NCBI RefSeq assembly: GCF_000091305.1
Contig: NC_013929.1
Coordinates: 682,001-746,000 of the forward strand
Source of the DNA: Streptomyces scabiei 87.22
Lineage (GTDB): Bacteria; Actinomycetota; Actinomycetes; Streptomycetales; Streptomycetaceae
Length of the DNA: 64,000 nucleotides
Direction: 5' to 3'
In this document: positions 58,005-64,000 of the stretch, in pieces
Layout: each line of letters begins with the position of its first letter
Position numbering within the stretch: the first letter of the stretch is position 1
The notes under the pieces: model-generated
Database searches by the model: none
Seen by the model: the letters and a program-made list of their open reading frames with translations, nothing else
Told to the model about the DNA's origin: nothing
Position numbers and translations under genes: made by a program

Positions 58005-60364
58005 CCGGCGTGCGGGAGACCCAGGACCGATACCCCGCGACGGACGCCGTGGCGCGTCCGCTGCCGGGCACCCCTTCCCGCGCCCCCTCCCGTGCTTCCG
58101 CCGGCGAGGACACCGTCGACGGCGTGCCGTGGCGGGTCGAGGAGCACGGCACGTCCTCGGCCGTCGGGGCGAGGGCCGCGCCCCCGACGACGTCCGCCAC
58201 GGTTCCGGCGCCGTCGCAGGTCCCGCTGCCCGACAACGCCGGCCCGCTGGACACGCCGCAGCCGCTGCGGTCCCACGGCTGCTGGTATCCGTCGGTGGAC
58301 CCGAGCGGCACGCACGTCGCCTTCATCTGCGACCGCGGGGGCGTGCCGCAGCTGTGGAGCGGCCCGGTCGGCGGACACGAGGTCCATCTGCTGGACTCCG
58401 ATCCCCACCCCGTCAAGGAGGTGGCCTGGTCGCCCGACGGCCGCTGGATCGCCTACACCACCGCGCCGGGCGGCGGCGAGCACACCCGCGTGCTGTGCGT
58501 ACGCCCGGACGGCACCGGGCGCCACATCCTGGCCGGCGCCGAGCCCGGCAGTTCCGCGTATCTGGGCTGCTGGCAGCACGACGGCTCGGCCGTGGCCGTC
58601 ACGGTCGCCGAGCCGGTGCCCGCGCCGGGCGAGGGCGAGGCCGAGGAGTGGCCGGCCCTCACGGAGCCCGGCCTCGCCGACCCCCGGACGTACACGGCCC
58701 GCCGCCCGCCGGGGTGGGCCGCCCGGGACGGCCGGGCGGTGCTGCTGGGCGGCCCGCACCACGGCGACGCCGGCCCCGCCCACACCGTGGACGCGCCGGC
58801 GGGGGAGGCCGGCGGGGCCGCCCACGGCCCGGCGAACCCGTCCGGGCCCGGACCGTCGCCCGGGCCGTCGCCCGGATCGGACACGGCCTCCGCCGACGCT
58901 GCCGGCGGCGGGCTGGCCGCCTATCTCGTCGATCCCCTGGGCGTGGCGGCCCCCGCCCTGCTGGCGGTCGAGCGCGGCGCCGCCACCCTGCGCGTGTGCG
59001 ACATCAGCCGGGACGGAAGGCTGGCCCTGGTGCGCCGGGGACCGCGCGGCCGCCGCGAGGCCCTCGTCGTCCGCACCACCGATCTGCGGGCCGTCTTCGC
59101 CCTCCCCGTCGCCGACGGGGACCCTTGGATCGGCCGGTTCTCCCCGGACGGCGGCACGCTGTGGCTGCGCAGCGACGCGTCCCGCGAGTTCGCGGCGCTG
59201 TTCGCCGTCCGCCTGGGCCCCGGCGGGAAACGGCTCGGGCTGTCCGTCGCCGCGGAGCGCGAGGACTGCGGACTGGAACTGCTGGCCTTCGGGCACGACG
59301 GGCGTACCGCGGCACTGTCCTGGAACGTGCGCGGGGCCAGTGAGCTGGAGGTCACCGCCGTCACGGCGACGGACGGCGAGGACGCCCGGACGGGGCCGCG
59401 GCAGACGGTGGCGCTGCCGCACGAGGTGGTGACCCGTATCCCGCGGGTCGGCGGCGACGCGGGGCTGGTGCTGGCCCTGTCCGGCTCGCAGCGCCGGCCG
59501 GGCGTGTGGTGGTTCGCCGACGGCACGGCGCGGCGCACGCCGTGGTCGTCCCGCGACGAGGACGCCGTGCCGCCCGGCCGGCCCCCCGTGCGTCCCGTTG
59601 CGCTGCGGCTGGCGGCGCGCGACGGGCTGCCGCTGAACGGCTGGTACTACCGGGCGCCGGGCCGGGGTTCCGGGGTGCCGGCGCCCTGCGTCCTGCATCT
59701 GCACGGCGGCCCGGAGGAACAGGAGCGCCCGGTCTTCAACCCGCTCTACCACGAACTGCTGGGCCGGGGTGTGGACGTCTTCGCGCCTGACGTTCGCGGC
59801 TCGTCGGGGCACGGCCGGTCGTTCGTCGACGCCGACCTCGGTACCGGCAGGTTCGCCGCGATCGAGGACGTCGCCGACTGCGCGGCCCACGTCGTCCTGA
59901 GCGGCCTCGCCGACCCGCGACGGCTGGCCGTCATGGGGCGCTCGTACGGCGGCTACCTGGTGATGGCCTGCCTGGTGTGGCACCCGGACCTCTTCCGTAC
60001 CGGTGTCGCGGCCTGCGGCATGTCCGACTTCGCGACCTTCTACGCCGGCACCGAGCCGTGGATCGCGGAGTCGGCCGCGCACAAGTACGGCCATCCGGAA
60101 CACGACCGTGCACTGCTGCGCGCGCTGTCCCCGATGACCCGGGTCGACGCGCTGCGGGTTCCCGTCCTCACCGTCCACGGGGAGCACGACACCAACGTGC
60201 CGCTCGGCGAGTCCGAGCAGTTCGTCCGCGCGGCCCGCGAACGCGGTCTGGAGGCCGAACTGCTGATGCTCCGCGACGAGGGCCACGACTTCCTGCGCGC
60301 GGACAGCCGCCGGCTCTTCCGCCGGACCGCCGCCGACTGGATCCAGCGGCACATCGCGGAGTGA
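57977..60364 (+). CDS. S9-family prolyl-oligopeptidase-like peptidase
   Basis: A 795-residue soluble serine peptidase. The N-terminal part is a WD40/PD40-like propeller (VAWSPDGRWIAY, RFSPDGGTLWL), interrupted by a Gly/Pro/Ala-rich insert near residues 270-300. The alpha/beta-hydrolase domain has LHLHGGPEEQERP, the nucleophile GRSYGGYLVMA, VLTVHGEHDTNVPLG (Asp) and DEGHDFLRA (His), so the triad is complete. The start is uncertain: ATG 57977, inside the amidotransferase gene by 28 bp, has GGAG only two bases away. It probably hydrolyses short peptides made or modified by the preceding genes. Confidence 0.85.
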   Translation: MAADARNQLTGVRETQDRYPATDAVARPLPGTPSRAPSRASAGEDTVDGVPWRVEEHGTSSAVGARAAPPTTSATVPAPSQVPLPDNAGPLDTPQPLRSHGCWYPSVDPSGTHVAFICDRGGVPQLWSGPVGGHEVHLLDSDPHPVKEVAWSPDGRWIAYTTAPGGGEHTRVLCVRPDGTGRHILAGAEPGSSAYLGCWQHDGSAVAVTVAEPVPAPGEGEAEEWPALTEPGLADPRTYTARRPPGWAARDGRAVLLGGPHHGDAGPAHTVDAPAGEAGGAAHGPANPSGPGPSPGPSPGSDTASADAAGGGLAAYLVDPLGVAAPALLAVERGAATLRVCDISRDGRLALVRRGPRGRREALVVRTTDLRAVFALPVADGDPWIGRFSPDGGTLWLRSDASREFAALFAVRLGPGGKRLGLSVAAEREDCGLELLAFGHDGRTAALSWNVRGASELEVTAVTATDGEDARTGPRQTVALPHEVVTRIPRVGGDAGLVLALSGSQRRPGVWWFADGTARRTPWSSRDEDAVPPGRPPVRPVALRLAARDGLPLNGWYYRAPGRGSGVPAPCVLHLHGGPEEQERPVFNPLYHELLGRGVDVFAPDVRGSSGHGRSFVDADLGTGRFAAIEDVADCAAHVVLSGLADPRRLAVMGRSYGGYLVMACLVWHPDLFRTGVAACGMSDFATFYAGTEPWIAESAAHKYGHPEHDRALLRALSPMTRVDALRVPVLTVHGEHDTNVPLGESEQFVRAARERGLEAELLMLRDEGHDFLRADSRRLFRRTAADWIQRHIAE

Positions 60365-60479
60365 CAGCGGCGTTGCGGCGCAAGGGCTCGTGGCCGGTGT
60401 ACGCGGGCCACCGGACCGGATACCCGCACGAGGTACGGGCGCCACGGGCCGTCCCCGTCGCCCGGGAGGGAGGTGGCGC

Positions 60480-60990
60480 ATGCGCGGGCCTGGGCGGACG
60501 GTGAGTGCCGTGCGCGCACGCGACCGGCGTCTGACCGCTCGGCTGATCGCCTGGGGGCCGGACCGGCTGCGGCGGGCGGGGGCCGGTGTGGAGGAGGCGG
60601 CCGAGCACACCAAGCTGTGGTGGGCGGCCGCCGTGACGATGGCCGCCGCCAGGGGCCGACGGGGCCGCAGGGCCGCTGCCGCCGGGGTGGCCGCGACGGC
60701 AGCGGCCGAGGTGCTTCCAACAGGGTCCGTCCGGGCACACCACCGCGGCGGTCGCGTTCTTCGTAGCGGTCGCACCGGCCCGGCCGGCCGTCGGTGCCGC
60801 CTGCGGGGCGGTCGCGGTGCCCGTGGGGGCTCGGCGGCTGCGGAGCGGGGCGCACTGCCCGGCCGGCGTGGCCGTGGGAGCCGCGATCGGGCCGGCCGGG
60901 GCGGCACTGGGCCCGGGCCGCCCCGGGACTGCTGCCGCGCGCCCTGTTCCGACACGGTCGGTGCCGCCCCTGCCCGGCGGGCGGCCGTGT
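60480..60990 (+). pseudogene. Decayed PAP2-family phosphatase
   Basis: Starting at ATG 60480 behind GGGAGG, the reading frame gives LTARLIAWGPDRLRRAGAGV then EEAAEHTKLWWAAAVTMAAA, the usual N-terminal part of actinomycete PAP2 phosphatases. Near 60715 the similarity jumps to another frame, PSGHTTAAVAFFVAVAPARP, and the normal K-x6-R-P motif region between is missing. The third motif reads RSGAHCPAG, so its Asp is lost too. Around 60915 the frame shifts again to RAAPGLLPRALFR. No single frame encodes a working enzyme. The 3' end is approximate. Confidence 0.72.
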
Positions 60991-61084
60991 GCACTCCCGT
61001 GCTCAGGGGTACCCGGCGGGCCGGGCGTCGTACGCATCGTCCCGGGCGCGGAGGAAGCGCCCCTCCACGGAAGAAGCGTGTGTC

Positions 61085-61315
61085 ATGACCACTCCTGATC
61101 CTCGCCCACGACGCGTCCCGGGGGCCGAGCCGGGCGGCGGTGTGCCACCCGGCGAGACCCCTCCCGCCGAAGGGGGCACCCACGGCATCTCGCACCCTGA
61201 GCCGCCCGAGCTGCGCAGCAAGGGGTGGGGACCGATGCCGATCGTCCTGATCCTGGTCGTGGCCGCCCTGATCGCGGCCGGGCTCATCGGCACGGCGGTG
61301 ACCCTGATCGTCTGA
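61085..61315 (+). CDS. Small single-pass membrane protein (DUF6480-like)
   Basis: A 76-residue protein with a Pro/Gly/Glu-rich N-terminal part (GAEPGGGVPPGETPPAEGGT, then HGISHPEPPE) and one C-terminal membrane helix (PMPIVLILVVAALIAAGLIG). From memory it matches an actinomycete family numbered DUF6480. The ATG at 61085 begins the conserved part; the purine-rich GAAGAAG upstream can serve as ribosome-binding site. The role is unknown. Confidence 0.75.
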   Translation: MTTPDPRPRRVPGAEPGGGVPPGETPPAEGGTHGISHPEPPELRSKGWGPMPIVLILVVAALIAAGLIGTAVTLIV

Positions 61316-61394
61316 AGTCTCCTCCGGGGCGGGCCGGCGTCACCCGATCGGCCCTGTGCCGCCGCTCACATCCGCGCCGCCTCTTCCGGCGATT

Positions 61395-61412
61395 TACTAG
61401 GACGTCCTAGTA
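61395..61412. promoter_or_regulatory. Perfect 18-bp palindrome upstream of icmF
   Basis: TACTAGGACGTCCTAGTA is identical to its reverse complement and lies 42 bp before the icmF start, overlapping the likely promoter. The size and symmetry suit a TetR-family operator. The regulator is not in the window. Confidence 0.7.
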
Positions 61413-61454
61413 TCTCTACAGCAGAGTTCCAGCGCCCCGTCCGGGAAGGCCCCC

Positions 61455-64000
61455 ATGAGCGACCTGCACCAGCCCGTGCACCCCGTCCGTCTGGTCACGG
61501 CTTCGGCCCTGTTCGACGGGCACGACGCGTCGATCAACATCATGCGGCGGATCTTCCAGTCCCAGGGCGCCGAGGTGATCCATCTCGGACACAACCGCTC
61601 CGTCCGGGAGGTCGTGGACGCGGCGCTGGAGGAGGACGCCCACGGTGTGGCGGTCTCGTCCTACCAGGGCGGACACGTGGAGTACTTCGAGTACCTGGTG
61701 GAGTCGCTGCGCGAGCAGGGAGCCGACCACGTCCGCGTGGTGGGCGGTGGCGGCGGTGTCATCGTGCCCGAGGAGATCACCCGGCTGCGCGCGAGCGGGG
61801 TGACCATCTTCTCCCCGGAGGACGGCCAGCGGATGGGGCTGGCCGGCATGGTCAACTCGGTCGTGCGGGACTGCGACTTCGATCTGTGGGACGGCAAGCC
61901 GGCCGATGTCGCCGGCGTCCTCGCCGGAGACCGGTTCGCGATCGCCCGTATGGTCACCGGGGCGGAACTCGGGAAGCTGCCGGCGGAGTTCCTGGCCCAG
62001 CTGCGGGCGGCCGCCTCGGCCCGGGTGACCCCGGTGCTGGGCATCACCGGCACCGGCGGCTCGGGCAAGTCCTCGCTGACCGACGAACTCGTGCGCCGGT
62101 TCCGCGTCGACCAGCAGGACAAGCTGCGGATCGCGGTGATCGCCGTGGACCCGACCCGTCGCCGGGGCGGTGGCGCCCTGCTCGGCGACCGGATCCGGAT
62201 GAACTCCCTGGACGGCGCCCGGATCTTCTTCCGCAGCCTGGCCACCCGCGGCAGCCGCGAGCTGCCCGAGCACCTGTCCGACGTGATCGACGTGGTCAAG
62301 GCCGCCGGGTTCGACCTGGTGATCGTGGAGACGCCGGGCATCGGCCAGGGCGACGCGGCGATCGTGCCGTTCGTCGACACCTCGCTGTACGTGATGACGC
62401 CGGAGTTCGGGGCCGCCTCGCAGCTGGAGAAGATCGACATGCTCGACTTCGCCGACGTCGTGGCGATCAACAAGTTCGAGCGCCGCGGCGCCAAGGACGC
62501 GCTGCGTGACGTGGGCCGCCAACTGGTCCGCAACCGCGAGGCGTTCGGCAAGCGCCCCGAGGACATGCCGGTGTACGGCACCTCCGCGGCCACCTTCAAC
62601 GACGACGGGGTCACCGCGCTCTACCAGCACCTCAAGGGCTCCTTGGCCGACCGGGGCCTGCCGCTGTCCGCGGGCACCCTGCCCCAGGTCGACTCCCGGC
62701 ACTCCTCCGGCATCCGCCAGGTCGTGCCCGCCGACCGCGTGCGCTACCTCGCCGAGATCACCGACGCGGTCCGTGCCTACCACGCCGAGACCGTCCGCCT
62801 CGCCGAGGCCGCACGACGGGTGCAGCGCCTGGACCTGGTCAGGGGCGAGCTTCTCGACGCCGGGCTCGGCGCGGACGACGTGGCCGCGCTGCTGGAGGAC
62901 GCCCGCCGACGCCTCCCGCACGAACTCGGCGAGCAGATCGCGAACTGGCCCGCCGTGGTCGCCTCCTACTCGGGCGACGAGCAGGTCGTGAGGGTCCGGG
63001 ACAAGGAGATCCGCACCCGGCTGACCCGCGAGTCGCTGTCCGGCAACAGGATCCCCCGCGTCGCCCTGCCCCGGTTCACCGACCACGGGGAACTCGTCGG
63101 TTTCTGGCGCCGGGAGAACCTGCCCGGCCACTTCCCCTTCACCGCCGGGGTGTTCCCCTTCAAGCGCGACGGCGAGGACCCGGCCCGTATGTTCGCCGGC
63201 GAGGGCGATCCGTTCCGTACCAACCGGCGCTTCAAGCTGCTCTCCGAGGGCCAGCCGGCCACCCGGCTGTCGACCGCGTTCGACTCGGTCACCCTGTACG
63301 GCCGCGACCCGGACGAGCGTCCCGACGTGTACGGCAAGGTCGGCACCTCCGGGGTGTCGGTCGCCACGCTGGCGGACATGAAGGCGCTCTACGACGGCTT
63401 CGACCTGGTCGCGCCCACGACCTCGGTCTCCATGACGATCAACGGGCCCGCGCCGACCGTCCTGGCGTTCTTCCTCAACACCGTCATCGACCAGCAGACC
63501 GACCGGTTCCGCACCGCCGAGGGCCGTGACCCCTCGCCCGAGGAGGCGGCCGAACTGACCGCGTACGCGCTGGCGAACGTCCGCGGCACGGTCCAGGCCG
63601 ACATCCTCAAGGAGGACCAGGGCCAGAACACCTGTCTGTTCTCCACCGAGTTCTCCCTGCGGATGATGGCCGACATCCAGGAGTGGTTCATCGCGCACCA
63701 GGTCCGCAACTTCTACTCGGTGTCCATCTCCGGCTACCACATCGCCGAAGCCGGGGCGAACCCCATCAGCCAGCTCGCCTTCACGCTGGCCAACGGCTTC
63801 ACCTATGTCGAGGCGTACCTCGCCCGCGGCATGCGCGTCGACGACTTCGCCCCGAACCTGTCGTTCTTCTTCTCCAACGGCATGGACCCCGAGTACACGG
63901 TCCTCGGCCGGGTCGCCCGCCGTATCTGGGCCGTCGCCATGAAGGAGAAGTACGGCGCGGGCGAACGCTCGCAGAAGCTCAAGTACCACGTCCAGACCTC
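61455..64000 (+). CDS. icmF: Fused isobutyryl-CoA mutase, partial (3' end outside)
   Basis: 848 complete codons, open at the window edge. Domain order is that of IcmF: an N-terminal B12-binding domain (FDGHDASINIMRR, VVGGGGGVIVPEE), a MeaI-type G-protein chaperone domain (GITGTGGSGKSSLTDEL Walker A, NKFERRGAKDAL base recognition), a linker and the mutase TIM barrel (MFAGEGDPFRTNRRF, TSVSMTINGPAP, SISGYHIAEAGANP). It interconverts isobutyryl-CoA and n-butyryl-CoA with its own chaperone fused in. The ATG at 61455 has GGGAAGG upstream. Palindrome control is likely. Confidence 0.95.
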   Translation, partial: MSDLHQPVHPVRLVTASALFDGHDASINIMRRIFQSQGAEVIHLGHNRSVREVVDAALEEDAHGVAVSSYQGGHVEYFEYLVESLREQGADHVRVVGGGGGVIVPEEITRLRASGVTIFSPEDGQRMGLAGMVNSVVRDCDFDLWDGKPADVAGVLAGDRFAIARMVTGAELGKLPAEFLAQLRAAASARVTPVLGITGTGGSGKSSLTDELVRRFRVDQQDKLRIAVIAVDPTRRRGGGALLGDRIRMNSLDGARIFFRSLATRGSRELPEHLSDVIDVVKAAGFDLVIVETPGIGQGDAAIVPFVDTSLYVMTPEFGAASQLEKIDMLDFADVVAINKFERRGAKDALRDVGRQLVRNREAFGKRPEDMPVYGTSAATFNDDGVTALYQHLKGSLADRGLPLSAGTLPQVDSRHSSGIRQVVPADRVRYLAEITDAVRAYHAETVRLAEAARRVQRLDLVRGELLDAGLGADDVAALLEDARRRLPHELGEQIANWPAVVASYSGDEQVVRVRDKEIRTRLTRESLSGNRIPRVALPRFTDHGELVGFWRRENLPGHFPFTAGVFPFKRDGEDPARMFAGEGDPFRTNRRFKLLSEGQPATRLSTAFDSVTLYGRDPDERPDVYGKVGTSGVSVATLADMKALYDGFDLVAPTTSVSMTINGPAPTVLAFFLNTVIDQQTDRFRTAEGRDPSPEEAAELTAYALANVRGTVQADILKEDQGQNTCLFSTEFSLRMMADIQEWFIAHQVRNFYSVSISGYHIAEAGANPISQLAFTLANGFTYVEAYLARGMRVDDFAPNLSFFFSNGMDPEYTVLGRVARRIWAVAMKEKYGAGERSQKLKYHVQT

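Noticed and set aside
56110..60364. Lasso-peptide cluster (small peptide, AsnB-like enzyme, S9 peptidase)
   Set aside because: There is no B-type leader protease or RRE protein, the AsnB-like enzyme has an intact glutaminase and NAGGN-type motifs, and the small ORF has no lasso leader pattern.
57782..61195. A very long open frame on the minus strand opposite the S9 peptidase and amidotransferase
   Set aside because: It is an open antisense frame of high-GC coding DNA; its translation is low-complexity Arg/Pro/Gly-rich and has no domain, while the plus strand encodes well-defined enzymes.
61416..63989. An 857-codon minus-strand open frame opposite icmF
   Set aside because: It mirrors codon positions of icmF and has no recognisable motif. 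The plus-strand frame is a clear IcmF.

Overview
The window is chromosomal DNA from a Streptomyces or very close actinomycete. Very high GC, frequent GTG and TTG starts, many 4-base stop/start overlaps, a snapalysin-type secreted protease, a fused isobutyryl-CoA mutase and several actinomycete-restricted small families all point that way. I see no rRNA, tRNA, CRISPR array, transposase or phage gene.

Layout. 1-2.7 kb: the 5' end of a sensor kinase gene, two DksA/TraR-type zinc-finger genes, an actin-fold ATPase and a GDSL hydrolase. 2.9-5.6 kb: an APC amino-acid permease behind two operator-like dyads, plus an unrecognised gene. 5.6-12.2 kb: stress and envelope genes on mixed strands (BrkB, PPK2, MarR/YceI, S1 protein, phospholipase D protein, CsbD). 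12.3-16.9 kb: a partner-switching block with an RsbQ-like hydrolase, a PAS-PP2C phosphatase and a STAS protein translationally coupled on the minus strand, a divergent RsbW-like ATPase, an 8-bp tandem array and a second PP2C phosphatase. 17.1-21.4 kb: a metal-type cluster (DUF6153-like, DUF305, BlaI-like repressor + M56 protease, DUF5134-like, DUF4396-like) with a shared AT-rich motif and a CsoR-type box.

21.5-30.1 kb: secreted and cell-wall proteins: FG-GAP repeat protein, snapalysin, a lectin-tailed membrane protein with sigma-region-4 and zinc anti-sigma features, GH25 lysozyme, two paralogous small secreted proteins, M15 carboxypeptidase, and a membrane HTH protein whose lysozyme-like domain lacks its glutamate. 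30.3-31.9 kb: phosphoglucomutase. 32.0-46.5 kb: an L-fucose-type regulon with a Tat-exported GH29 fucosidase divergent from a 12-gene operon (ABC importer, dehydratase, lactonase, mutarotase, two dehydrogenases, KDPG-type aldolase, PfkB kinase, aldo-keto reductase, FadR-type repressor).

46.5-54.6 kb: an MHYT membrane protein, a beta-ketoadipate lower-pathway operon (pcaF-pcaI-pcaJ) with a divergent LysR gene, a methyltransferase, a cupin and an AMP-forming ligase. 54.8-61.3 kb: a carboxylate-amine ligase, a 36-codon ORF coupled to a glutamine amidotransferase, an S9 peptidase, a decayed PAP2 phosphatase and a small membrane protein. 61.4 kb to the end: the first 848 codons of icmF behind a perfect 18-bp palindrome.

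The least conventional objects are the two membrane signalling proteins at 23.8-25.5 and 29.0-30.1 kb, the small-ORF/amidotransferase/peptidase group at 54.8-60.4 kb, and the sugar operon, whose kinase and KduD-like enzyme cannot be explained by L-fucose alone.
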